Shown one piece after another: positions 48,062 through 59,500 of a stretch of 64,000 nucleotides of DNA. Each line of letters begins with the position of its first letter. Within the stretch, counting starts at the first letter, position 1. Source of the DNA: Melieria omissa (lineage: Eukaryota; Arthropoda; Insecta; Diptera; Ulidiidae); assembly GCA_963971225.1 (NCBI GenBank), contig OZ020267.1, positions 101,184,536-101,248,535 of the forward strand, in the 5' to 3' direction. Below the pieces are notes generated by a model. That model had not been told where the DNA came from, searched no databases, and saw nothing but the letters and a program-made list of their open reading frames with translations. Position numbers and translations under genes: made by a program.

Positions 48062-50993
48062 GATGCTAAAATTCTTATTTTAGGAAGGATAAATGTTAAC
48101 AACTGTTTATTTTTATCAATGATTAATATTTTTCCATTTTGAGCTTTATTATTAGTTTATTGAATAATTATTAGTTTATTTGAATAGTTGTTAATTTTTT
48201 ATGTCCGAATTTTTTTTTATTATTTTAACTAATTTCTTGGTTATGTTTCAGATATTTTGTTTTATGCAACTTTCCATCTACATTCTTTCTTCGTATGTCT
48301 TATTTTTTTCTTTCATTTATGTTTTAACATTGGTTTTATTTAAGTTTAGGCAATCATTTTTCAAACTGTTTACTTTTTACTAAATTTTTTTAAACAAAGA
48401 TTTTTGTGTTTGAAATAAAACTATACATTTTGTTTTGATTGAAGATCAAAAACATTCTTCATCGGCCTAATGTCTCTTTTTGAATTTCAAATTCGAAATA
48501 TAAATGTCTGTGTGTGCAAATTAAAAAAAGAAACATCAGCCTAAAGTTATGCTATACTATTCAGTATGTTGGAAATACGCAGCTAACTTCAATTTAATGT
48601 TAAAGCGTAAAAGTCTTTAAATCTTCACTGCTGTTAACGAGTTAATGGTTCAGCGTTTGCTACATGTTTAACCTACTCAACGCTTTCTCTCTTTTTCTTT
48701 TTTCGAACGAGTTTTTCATCTTTAAAAATTGCGCCACATGCAAGTTTTTTCGGAATAAAATCCGTATTTATTATGTACGCAGCGCTCAACTCTACAGCCT
48801 GCACACGCTTTGCCGGCATTCAGGTGCCGGTGATGGGTTCATCTCCATTTATCCCATCGGCTTATTGAGGCTTAAGCGCGCTTAAAGCGGCCCAAAGAGA
48901 ACAACAACAAAAATAACCCCAAAGAATAATGAAGAAATGGGTAAGCGAAAAAATATGTTTGCGCTTTTCGCAGCACTTTCATCAGCGAGCATTTCGTTTT
49001 ATTGCTTCGAACATATTTTTCATATTTCCGTGTTGGCTTTTGGCTGCCCACGACTGAGCCACTGCAAGTCTTTGGCTTGAGCGGCGCATTGTGCGCGTCT
49101 TTCATAAGAATTTCAGTTGCTGCATTCTTGCTAATTCTTTGTTTACTCATTTCTATTTGTTGCCGTGTTTTTTTCTTTTTGAACCTTTCATTAACTTATG
49201 ATTTTGTTTTATGCTTTTCTTTGCGGGTTCGTTACGTTTCTCTCGAGTTTTTTTCTTTTTTGGTTATTCTTTTGTGTAGACGAGTTGTGGCTTACTTAAT
49301 TTGTGCTTGGAATTTGGGATTTTTTTGTTCATGGCAAGTGGGTTCAGTTCATAAGGTGAAAGACCTTGGGGGTTAATTCAAATTTAGTCAGCAGTTAATG
49401 GTGCTTTGGGGTCTTGAAAATATTTCTAATCAGAGGCCACACCATTTCTCCTTAAAGCTGTGCATTGAATAATGCTTAAAAGAAGGCATACATTTAGGCT
49501 GACTCATTTTTAAGTTGGTTCATAGTTAAATGTATTTGGTTCGTACTATTTTTAAATTTGAACTAAATTAGAAGATTGTGCGAGATTTTAGTAGAACAAT
49601 TTCAATTTTGAAAATGAAAGAATTTGCAGAAATTAAAATATTTATTTTGTAATAATCAACAAAAACAAGCACAAAAAAAATTTAAAAAAAAATCAATCAC
49701 AAAACTTTTTCGAACACCAATTCGTCAACTAGTTCTTCGTAGAAATCATTATTTTACAAAAATTCCTATACATACAAATAAATACTTAAAAGCAAATAAA
49801 AGCCAACAACACTCTTTCTCGTTTTATTTTGCCGGTTCAAAATTTGACACAATTGCTGAAGTTTGACATCAAAGTCAGGTCAGCGGCGCTTCACAGCCAA
49901 CAGCCACCACTGTTGTTGTCACATTTACACGCACACAAAAAAAAAAACAGAATTTGAAAATTAAACAGTAAACGCGCAACTGCAGTTGACAGCGTCTATG
50001 TCCAATTGATGATAAAAATTTAACGCCTAAAATTGCCACTTTGAGCACCAAAACGCCCGAGAAGGCACAATCAACCAACATGGCACATGCGACATGGGAC
50101 ATGCGCCTTTAGAAATGTGCAAATGTATGTGTATGTGAATATGTTTGTTTACACACACACACACAATACGAGTAGCTTCAATAGAAGTGACAGACAGCAC
50201 GCATAAATGCGCCTAAATGACAATAAAGCGCGCCATAAATTTCCGGACATTTGACGCTGAACTGAATATTTGGCCAAATTGTCATCACAAAAATTGAAAA
50301 TCGCTGGTTGGCCAAACAGCAGAAGAGCAGAAAGCAATGCAAATGAATTGAAATGAAAGCAAAAGTCAAAAGCAGCAAACAAAAAAGGATATTGTTGACA
50401 TCCTGCGCTGTCGCAAAGTAACTTGCGTATGTTTGTATGTATGTATGTATGTATGAACTGTAGGTTTGTACATATAAGCGCTGGCAGATGCCATTCAGCA
50501 TTGTTCAAGTGACGGCGCGTCACAGCGGGTTTCTGTCGAGGCGGAAATGAAAAATTCAAATTAACCAAATAAACTGCGTCAAGTGTTGGGCAGTAAGATT
50601 GTAGCAAACAAACAACAACAACAGCATTTAAATGGAAACAAATATATATAATATTTAGTTTAAAGAACTGAGTCGAATAAATTGCAAGTGATAGATTTCT
50701 CATGCTGAGCACTGTTGGAGGCTGAAATTCAAGCGAAACTCAGAGACTTTTCAAAGCCAAGACGATCCCAATGAAGTTCCCGGAATTGTGCGCAACAAAG
50801 TCCTTTTTGGGATTACACAGAAAAGTGGGAGAGAGAGATGTGAAAAGTATGAGATGTGGTTGGCAAAAGAAAAGAAAATAAGCACAATAGCTAAAGAATA
50901 GTGTTAAAGCTTCTTACTAGGAACACCTAAAAGTCGGCTTTTGAACATTGAAATTTGGTATAAATTGTTGACAGCATAAAGTTGTTGCAAGCG
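48062..50993. other. non-coding DNA with islands
   Basis: T-rich to 48600, then GC-richer segments at 48660-49400 and 49880-50720. Frames up to 187 codons on the minus strand (50712-50149) carry no domain. CA repeats near 50151-50166 and an ATGT run at 50430-50454 are the only repeats. Confidence 0.4.
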
Positions 50994-51193
50994 NNNNNNN
51001 NNNNNNNNNNNNNNNNNNNNNNNNNNNNNNNNNNNNNNNNNNNNNNNNNNNNNNNNNNNNNNNNNNNNNNNNNNNNNNNNNNNNNNNNNNNNNNNNNNNN
51101 NNNNNNNNNNNNNNNNNNNNNNNNNNNNNNNNNNNNNNNNNNNNNNNNNNNNNNNNNNNNNNNNNNNNNNNNNNNNNNNNNNNNNNNNNNNNN
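50994..51193. other. assembly gap (200 N)
   Basis: Exactly 200 undetermined bases adjoining a tandem repeat. The round number suggests a scaffold placeholder, so the true size of the repeat is unknown. Confidence 0.95.
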
Positions 51194-51808
51194 AGGAATA
51201 GAATAGGTAGAAGAACAAAAAGATGAATAGGTAGGGAAATAGGTAGAAAAATAGATAGGCGAATAGGTAGTGGAGTAAAAAAACGAATAGGTAGGTAATA
51301 GGGAATACTTTGAAGAATAGGTAAGGAAATAGGAAAGGAAATAAAAGCGGAATAGAAATAGAAAGTGAAACAAGAATAAGAAGCCGAATAGGTAAAGGAA
51401 AAGGTAGACGAATTGGTAGAATAATAGGTAGATGAATAGGTAGATGAATAAGTAAAGGAATAGGAAGACAAATAGGTAGGGGAATAGGTAGAAGAATAGG
51501 TAGACGAATTGTAAGAAGAATAGGCAGAGGAATAGAAAGATGAATAAGTAGGGAAATAGGTTGAAGCATAGGTTGACGAATAGGAAGTGTAATAGGTAGA
51601 GGAATAGAAAGGCGAATAGGTATAGGAACAGTTAGACGAATAAGTAAAGAAATAGGAAAGGAAATAAAAGCAAAGTAGGAATAGAAAGAGGAACTGGTAT
51701 AAGAAGCCGAATAGGTAGAAGAATATTTAGATTTATAGGAAGAGGAATAAAAAGAGGAATAGGTAAAGAAATAGGTAGATGAATAGGTAGAAGAGTAAGT
51801 AGGAGTTT
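51194..51808 (+). repeat. 12-bp minisatellite (GAATAGGTAGAA-like)
   Basis: About fifty degenerate units built on AATAGGTAG separated by GA, GAGG, ACG or AAG. On the minus strand it translates as long Pro-Ile/Tyr-Ser repeats, which accounts for the very long open frames there. The left edge is lost in the gap. Confidence 0.9.
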
Positions 51809-53200
51809 GATTCAAGTTAACGAAATTCACAAATCACAATCGAAAAATCACAATCGATAGTAAAAACTCAACTGTTAAAACTGTTTGTTTACAATTTACA
51901 AGAGTTGGAAACGTTTTTCTTGTTTCAAAATCAGCAACAAAAAACAAGCGAAAGATCAACTGCAAACTTTGATAAATTAATTGATACAGTTTTTAAAAAT
52001 ACAAAAGTTTAATTAAAAATAAAATTAAAAATCAAACAAAATAAAATAAAATAAAAAAAATAAAATAAGAAAAATTAAATAAAATAAATTAAAAAATCCA
52101 TACACCAAAAGAAAAAATTCAAAATTAAAGTAAATAATCTGATACAGTTTTTAAAAATAAATAATAAAAAATAAAATAAAATTATATAAAATAAAATTAA
52201 AAACCAATAAACTAAAAGAAAAAAATATGAAAAAGTATAAAAAATTGAAAAAGCTCGAGAAAAGAGATGTAAAAGACTTTAAACATATGAAAAACAATCA
52301 ACAAAATCAACTATTCCTAAATTTTCTGAAAACTTGTGTCATTGAAAACTAAAAAAAGTTTTTCATTTAACTTAAGACCTCCTAAAAAATATAATAACTC
52401 ATTGTTTTCAACTGTGTAAACAAATAAAGGTTTTAATATTTCCAATTGAAAACAAGCAAGAACAGTAATTCGCTGATTTTGAATCTAAATGTAAATAAAA
52501 AAATAATAAATTTTTTTTTTTAATTTTTGATATTTCACAGAAAAACTATTATTAAATTTTCTGAACACTTGGTGTCTTTGAAAGAAGAACACAAAATTTA
52601 ACTTAAAAGTTTTGCTTAGAAAAGAACGCAATTAATTGATATTGGGTAAAAACACAACTTCACTACAAACTAATTCAACTTAAAATTACTATTTAAAGAA
52701 GGCATTGGTTTAGTGTCATTGAAATATAAAACTTCAAATTTCTTCCTAAAAAGGGAGTAATTCATTGATTTCAACTGTGTAAATACTTTTTTTCTTTCAA
52801 ATATTTCAAATGGAAAACAATTGAAATCACTTAATTCCTATTTTTTTTTATTAATATTTCATTTCATTAAAAACCGAAAGTACGTATTTCCAAAAAAAAT
52901 ATAAAAATTCATTGTTTCCAACTGCGTAATAATTCTTATTTTATTGTTTGAAACGGTTACAACAGATTCTTTCAACAGATGCAAACAAAAATAATTAGTC
53001 GCATTGTAAGCGCTTTCTAAAAACTTCATTAATTTGTTACTTCATTAACTTGTTACTTCATTAAAAAAGCAAAATTTCCCTGCTAATAACAAATATCAAC
53101 AAAATATGGAAATTCTCACAAAAAACCTACACAATGAAATAAAAAAAATGTAATAATAATGCAAACTGCTGCCAACTCAAAACGTTGACTGAGCACCGAA
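51809..53200. other. A-rich non-coding DNA
   Basis: AAAAT-rich low-complexity sequence to 52300, then AT-rich sequence with repeated ACTTGTGTCATTGAAA-like phrases (52330, 52570, 52710) that suggest a degenerate repeat of about 140-240 bp. No gene. Confidence 0.5.
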
Positions 53201-54449
53201 ACATGCGTAGCCGAGCAATGTAAATTAATCGGCATTTTCGTTTCGACCGTTTCGAACAATAACAATATAAACAATATAACAACAACAACAAAAGTAACAA
53301 CAACAAAAAGAACAACAACAATGTTGTGCAGTCACTTCATCGCTCATTGCCCGAAGTCCACACGCAGCCGGCGGAAGTGCGCATCTTGGCGTTCGGGGCG
53401 TATCGAACAAGCAGCAGACACAGCGCCAACAACAACAACAATAACAACAACAACAACACAAAGGCGGCAGCAGTACAAGTCGCAAGATGTAGTCGAAACG
53501 GAAGTCGTCATTATTTTGCGCCATTAGTTTCGAGTGTATTTGTGATTAAACAAAACGCGCGCCGCGCCGTCTCCGCTCCCAATTAACCAAGTAATTTGCA
53601 CGCAAGTGTCTTCTTGTTTTTCCACTTCTTATGTATTGGCGTTTTGTGTGCGTGAACAGCGGCTGCCGGAAATGTTTGACTTGTCTATTTATGTCCCCTC
53701 CTCCTGCCAATTCGTCTGTAGGCACTGGACGCGAGCGTTCGGCACTCAGTCGTTGCTCTTGACATTTGCTTGTGTGTATGTGTGTGTGTGTGTATGTGTA
53801 TTTGTGTGTGAGTGTTTGTTCAAGTCAGACGCATACACTTAGAAAGCCATTTGTGTAGGCTTTTGTTTGTGTGCGTGTGTGTGTGTGTGTTTGACGATTT
53901 TATTTATTCTAATCCAACTAATTGTTTTCGTTATTAGTTCGCATTCGCTGTGAAGACGCGCCAGCCAGTGCTGCCAACACACTCAAAATGTTAGCTTGTG
54001 TTTGTGATTTGTTGTTGTGGCTGCGAAGTGAAGTGAAATAAAATCAAATGAAATAGAATTAAGTGAAAAGCACACACAACGTTGGAAAAAGCCAAAAGCA
54101 ACGCAAAAAGTGCAGAAAAATGCAAAAGTGAAAAAAATTTTGAAATAAATTGCAAAAGTAATTAAGAAAAAAATTCTTAGCAGCAGAAAATCCAAAGCAA
54201 ATTGCATTAAACTGTCCATAGCAAAGTGGCTAAAAGTGCAACAAAAAAAATATACAAAAATATATAATAAATAGTTACAAAAATTCATAAAAAAAATTTC
54301 AAAAAATTACCCAACAATCTTAGCTCTTACGCCTTTCAGCTAAACACCGTTAGCGTGTTGTTTTTGTTCGACTTCCTTCCTTCCTTTCAATCATCCTTAC
54401 GCCGCCAGTAATGCACCACACGCCGTCCGGCAGTTGTAATCGCTGCTAG
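53201..54449. other. CAA- and CA-rich island
   Basis: Contains CAA tracts at 53280-53320 and 53430-53460, TG repeats at 53780-53795 and 53873-53892, and overlapping frames without domains. Composition resembles promoter-proximal or leader sequence of fly regulatory genes. Confidence 0.4.
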
Positions 54450-54807
54450 TTTGTGCCAGTGTGTTGTTGTTGTAGCGCTTATCGCGTTCAGTGTGTGTGT
54501 GCGGCGCTCGTGTTGTGTGTGTGTGCCGTTCGTTGGTAACGGAAACGCCCTCAAGCGGAAACCGGCAGCAAGCACACAAAAGCAGTTAGCGCAAACAATT
54601 ACAACAACAACAACAGCAACTATTAGTGAAACCATAACTAAAAAATTCAAAACAAAAAAACCACAACAAATCAAATCAAACATAAACACCCAGACAGCAA
54701 CAACAACAACAAAAACAACAACAGCTACAGCGTCATCGCTGCCGCAGTTCGTGTTAAAGTTTTCAACTGTAAAAAGTTTCAGCATACGTTCCAACGTTCT
54801 ACGAAAA
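54450..54807 (+). other. possible plus-strand first exon (5' leader)
   Basis: The segment has TTCAGTG (near 54487), which could serve as an initiator, then dense ACAACAACAAC tracts typical of fly 5' leaders. It ends at a strong donor AAA/GTAAGTAA (exon base 54807). No ATG-led coding frame is present in it. If real, its first intron would run rightwards beyond this window. Evidence is composition plus one donor. Confidence 0.3.
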
Positions 54808-56155
54808 GTAAGTAACTGCATTGATACAACAAATCGAAAATTTATCGTATGCTAGAAATTTATCAAACCGCAACTAGCAAAGTCATTAAAATTCAATTAG
54901 AGAAATTTCCAAGCACTCAAAGTTGAAGTGTGAAGTGAGAAGTTACTGATGCGAGTTGGTGTTGGAATTGAGGACCTAATGTGCTGTCGAGAGTGAGAGA
55001 GAGGAGAGAAGCGATTTTTTTATGAATAGTTTGGTTTAAAATTTTCAATAGGAGAAGATTTTAAAGAAAATAATAATATTAAAAGATTTTAATAGGTTAT
55101 TTAAAACAGCAATCAAAACCTAAAACCAACTCCTGTTATTCTGTCGGACATTGGTCAAAGCAGTCCACCTAGTGAGATTTTTTTTCGTGCCCTTGTTTGT
55201 CAGCCACCTCTGATAATAGGAATGAGAACTTTCTAGATTTTATCCTCAAATGGTGTTTTTTAGAGCAGTTCGAAATTGGCTACAGTTAGTAGTTAATCAC
55301 AATCCATGTTTGGGTTCACAGTTTTCCGAATCCTAGTGAATCACTTTTCGTCATACTTTTCGTATCTACCGTTTCTACCTCAGCAAGGATGAGTCATACC
55401 TGATACTTCTAGGACATTCCATTCCGCGGAGTTAATTCAATCAGCTACCTAAAAGTTCTTCAATTTAGATTAATAACCTTCAAGGCTTCAGTTCTGGAAG
55501 TTCTCCATTATATTTCAAATTCTTTTGTATTTGTAATCCCAATTTGAGTTCGATTCTACAGACGTCTTTTTCTACCTCCTCTTAGTCTATCGTTAGTTAT
55601 CACACCATGGTTGAGCCGTGCTAGAAGTCTCCAGAAGGTTCCATTCTTCTTACTAAGTTCTATTCGTCTAGTGAATGCAATCCGTCATCTTAGAGTTCTT
55701 CGGCTTCTTTTAAGCCGTTTAAAATTGAATACAGTTAGTAATCCCAATGCTGGTTCGGATCCGTAGAAACACATTTTTTACCCACATGGAGTCACTTTTC
55801 GATCCGCCTTTTATGTTTTGAAGATCGTGTTGAGCTATCTGGAGTCTAACGCTATTTTCCACAGTAAGGTGTCTAGTCAACTTTCCATACTCGGTAAATT
55901 TTACACTCTGCAATTTCAAATTTCTCCGCTGTAGACCAAAAAATTCTATATCATATTAGATACTTTAAGGCTGATTGAAATTGTCTTCAGTTGGTGGTAC
56001 CAAATTATCTTTTGTAGCAAGCCAAGGTTCTTTAATTGTCAAAAAATCCTTTGACCAATCAAGTTCAATTTAACTCTAGATTTGGATCATTTCTGAACAT
56101 CCCCTTAAATAGTTACTATATCTCATGGCTACTTTTGCATTGTCAAAGCATATCT
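54808..56155. other. non-coding DNA with a diverged 450-bp duplication
   Basis: TACAGTTAGTA followed by CAAT, a GGTTC-like word and TCACTTTTCG occurs at about 55279-55350 and again at about 55731-55802, roughly 453 bp apart. No coding content. Confidence 0.4.
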
Positions 56156-56700
56156 TCTAGCATATTTTTAGGTTTTAAGGTTTCAGTTTTCATACAACCA
56201 ACAGTACAGGTTTAATACAATCAATCTTGAGCATACTTTCAGGCTTCATGGGTTTTAGGGTTTCAGGTTTCATAAAATACATTTTGAGCCACTAATGTTT
56301 AGCATAATTTCAGGCTTCATAGGTTTCAGCCTTTTAATTTCCATACAACTAATTTGGGTTTCAAGATTCATGCAATAAATTTTGTGTAATTAATCTTTAG
56401 CTACTTTCAGGCGTCATAGGTTTAAGCCTTTCAAGATTCATACAATTAATTTCGGGCATACTTTGAGGCTTTATACGTTTTGGGTTCAAAATTCATGCAA
56501 TCAATCTTGAGCATACTTTCAGGCTTTATAGGTAACAGCCTTTTAGGCTCCATATAACTAATCTTTAGCATACTTTAAGGCTTTATAAGTTTCAGTTTCA
56601 GTTTTCATACCACAAATTGTAAGCATACTCTCAGCCTTCATAACATACAAATGTTCAAGTGTTCAGTTTTCATGCAACCAATCCTTAACATACTTTTAGG
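56156..56700 (+). repeat. 56-bp degenerate tandem repeat
   Basis: GCATACTTTCAGGCTTCAT-like units start near 56231, 56302, 56398, 56455, 56511, 56568, 56623 and 56687. Most are 55-57 bp apart, with one 71-bp and one 96-bp step. Each is followed by AGGTTTCAG and ATACAACTAATCTT-like words. The unit begins with the 14-bp motif dispersed elsewhere in the right part of the window. Confidence 0.7.
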
Positions 56701-57080
56701 CTAGCTTCCGAAATTTTGCAGAAGCATAACTTTAAACTTATTTCCATTCAATTACGCAACCAATTAATTTAGATCCAAAGCAAAACTGTCAGTAAATATT
56801 TTCTATTCAAACACCTGTCTCAAGTTTGCTATGAAACTTTCTAATTGCCACATTTATTTGCAATGCAAATTTTCGTTGTAGCGCTTTTTGACGCTTCGAA
56901 TTCACGCTTAGCTACGCGTACTTTCACTCTATGCGCACAATTGCCAACAGTTGTTGTTTTCCTTGAGCTGTTTTCGCTGTTTTTTTTGCTGCTTCTATTA
57001 ATAACGAAAATGGATGCCGCAGAGTACTGGACGCTGCAAAAGTTTTGCAATTTAACAAATATTTACGCTCATTAACTGTT

Positions 57081-57600
57081 GTGCGGCGCAGTAAAATGTA
57101 TTTTATTTTGTATTTGTATTTATTAATGAAAAAAATTAAATTAAATTAAACAAAAAATAAAATAAAGTAAAAAAGAGTAAAATAAAATAATGAAAATGAA
57201 ATAAAATAAAATAAAATAAACTGAACTAAAATAAACTAAAAAAGAAAAAAATTAAATCAAATTAAAGAAAATAAACTAAACTAAAATAACATAAAATAAA
57301 TTGAAATAAAGCCAAATCAAATAAAATAAAATAAAATAAAATAAAATAAAATAAAATAAAATAAAATAAAATAAAATAAAATAAAATAAAATAAAATAAA
57401 ATAAAATAAAATAAAATAAAATAAAATAAAATAAAATAAAATAAAATAAAATAAAATGAAATAAAATAAAATAAAATAAAATAAAATAAAATAAAATAAA
57501 ATAAAATAACAAAATAAAATAAAATAAAATTAAACTAAAAAAATAAAAATATTTAATAAAATAAAATAATATAAAATAAATTTTTTCGTTTTAACAAATA
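57081..57600 (+). repeat. AAAAT pentanucleotide microsatellite and flanks
   Basis: Near-pure AAAAT from 57318 to about 57530, with degenerate copies on both sides. The minus-strand frame there is only a Phe-Ile-Leu-Tyr repeat. Confidence 0.95.
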
Positions 57601-57622
57601 TCGCATGTGTCCAGCTGCTTAC

Positions 57623-57725
57623 CTGGGCCAGACCCCTTCAGAAATGCTGCTTTGCTTTTCTTGTTATCTCCATATCTTTTGTATATCTGTTTGTTCCTTT
57701 TTTTTTCTAAATTTTGCATAACCCA
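57623..57725 (-). other. weak minus-strand exon candidate
   Basis: Ends at a consensus donor GGCCCAG/GTAAGC (GT at 57621-57622, minus strand). One frame is open upstream (YGDNKKSKAAFLKGSG), but the 3' splice site is poor. No family is recognised. Confidence 0.15.
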
Positions 57726-58150
57726 ATAGAGAGGTGAAGAAATGCATGAATATCAAATGGAAATGGAGCGAAAATGAAAATAAAACCCGCAAATGGGAGC
57801 CAATGATGGATGAGTTTTTGTCATAGTTTCTTTGCCATTTTTGTTGATTCTCCTTAATTTATTTTAGCCAATTTTTGTTGCCAATTTTCCATTATTGCAC
57901 CTCCATCAGCTCGAATCGCTGATGCGCAGTGTTTACCTTTTCTTTCTTCTTGCCGTTTTATGGTTTTCTCATCATGTTTTTCAACTGTTGCAGCTCCTTT
58001 AGCCATTTTGGCTACTACATTAATTATAATAATTTTTATAATTTTACGACAGCGTTGTTGTTGCTGCTGTTGCTGTTGTACTAAAGTAAAATTGCAAGTT
58101 TAACGAGTCTAATACGAGAATTTACGATGCGCGCAGTTGCAAGCCGTTAC
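57726..58150. other. non-coding DNA
   Basis: Between the two exon candidates. Contains TTG/CTG-type short repeats at 58050-58080. No gene. Confidence 0.4.
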
Positions 58151-58219
58151 CTGTGGCGCGTTCGCGTGGTAACTCTGCGAATAATCGCTGGTGCGCGGTG
58201 AACTCGGGGTAGGTGGAAG
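58151..58219 (-). other. minus-strand exon candidate with coding-like codons
   Basis: Ends at the donor CACAG/GTAACG (GT at 58149-58150, minus strand). The phase that closes on CAG reads TPSSPRTSDYSQSYHANAPQ, with codons preferred in fly genes (ACC, AGC, CAC, AAC, CAG). A stop lies just upstream, so a 3' splice site would be needed within a few codons; CCACCTACCCCGAG is the only pyrimidine-rich choice. I do not recognise the protein. Confidence 0.25.
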
Positions 58220-59092
58220 ATGTCAGCTTTTGTGAAATTGATGCGTTAGCCTGTTGATGGCTTAATCAGCTACCAGGCTGCAAAATTTGTTGCTGTTGTT
58301 ACGGGCCATGTCTAGTAGGTGTTTGTGCTTGGAGCATTAATCTGTGTATGTGTGAGTTGTGTACCTGGTTGTTAATTCAAAATTGTGCTTGGCTTATGTG
58401 CAAAATTGTTGCATTTCTGCAAGTATGATGTGCAATTTTAATTAACGACATTTCCTTAACGGCCACCCGGTCATTAATAGTAAAATTTTTTGATGGCACA
58501 TTCGCTGCGACTGCACTCTATGAATACTTGATGTATATTTCGAAAAGCATAAAAGCCTCTATGGCACTTACGAGAAGCAAAAATGCTTTGCAATTATGTG
58601 CAGGACAAGGTTATGATTTGCAGTAGGCGTTAGCCAGGCCTTTTAGGCAGCCTAAAAGTATACTTTGGGTTACTTGCTTTTGCAGATTATGGAAGTGATC
58701 TGATGATGTTGAGTTTTATTCAAAAAATGAGAAGCTTTTAGGTGCACATTTTTGGTTTATATTGATAGAGTTGTAATTTAAATTGATTACTTTTTTCATA
58801 AATAGAAAATTTGCGTCACTTTGGGGCATATTTTTAGGCGCTGAATTAACGAATCTTTAAATTTACTGCACAGTGCGATTAAAATTAAAACTTTATAAGT
58901 GCGAATTACATTTGAATTTTTTTATTTCAAGTTTAATTGGAATTTAAAACTGGAATTTTAGATTACAATTTAAGTTTAATAATAGTTTTAGTTTTAAAAT
59001 GAATATTAGTTAAAATTTAATCTTCATTTTAATTTTAAGTTAATTTTCAATTTTAGTTTTAAATTCAATTTTAATTTTAATTTAAGTTTAAC

Positions 59093-59124
<32 letters not shown>

Positions 59125-59355
59125 TTAATTTTAATTATAGTTTTAAATTTTACTTTCATCTTTATTTTTATTTTTTAATAACGTTTGGTCTTAAATTATA
59201 TGTTTTTTATTTTTTTATACATTTTTATTTTAATTCTAAATTTACTTGTATTTTTATTTTTATTTTTATTTTTCTTTTTATTTTTAACTGCAATTCTAAT
59301 GTTAATTTTAGTTTTACTTAATATGTTAGCTTTAAATTTAATTAGCGAATATTTA
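58220..59355. other. non-coding DNA
   Basis: Unique sequence to 58900, then ATTTTAATTTT-type low complexity. Contains a 19-bp palindrome (58640-58658) built from the dispersed 14-bp motif. Confidence 0.5.
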
Positions 59356-59500
59356 GAAAATTGCTTGCCTTCCTGCATTCTTATAGGCGCTATGTCAAAA
59401 TCTTCTATCTTGCTTTCCTGCATACTTATAGACGCCATATCAAATTCTTCTTCTATCTAGCTTTCCTGCATAGTTTTAGGCTCCATATCGAAATATTTTA
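59356..59500 (+). repeat. short tandem repeat, three copies of about 46-48 bp
   Basis: TTCCTGCATACTTATAGGCGC followed by a CATATCAAA and TTCTTCTATC block starts near 59370, 59416 and 59464. Each copy contains the dispersed GCATAC/GTTTTAGGC-like motif. Confidence 0.7.

Noticed and set aside
50904..51830. 308-codon minus-strand open frame
   Set aside because: It is the translation of a 12-bp minisatellite plus the N gap; its Pro-Ile and Tyr-Ser runs come from the repeat.
54397..54821. Minus-strand 144-codon frame over the CAA-rich segment
   Set aside because: Val-rich runs are reverse translations of the CAA tracts.
57276..57512. Phe-Ile-Leu-Tyr repeat protein
   Set aside because: Pure translation of the AAAAT microsatellite.
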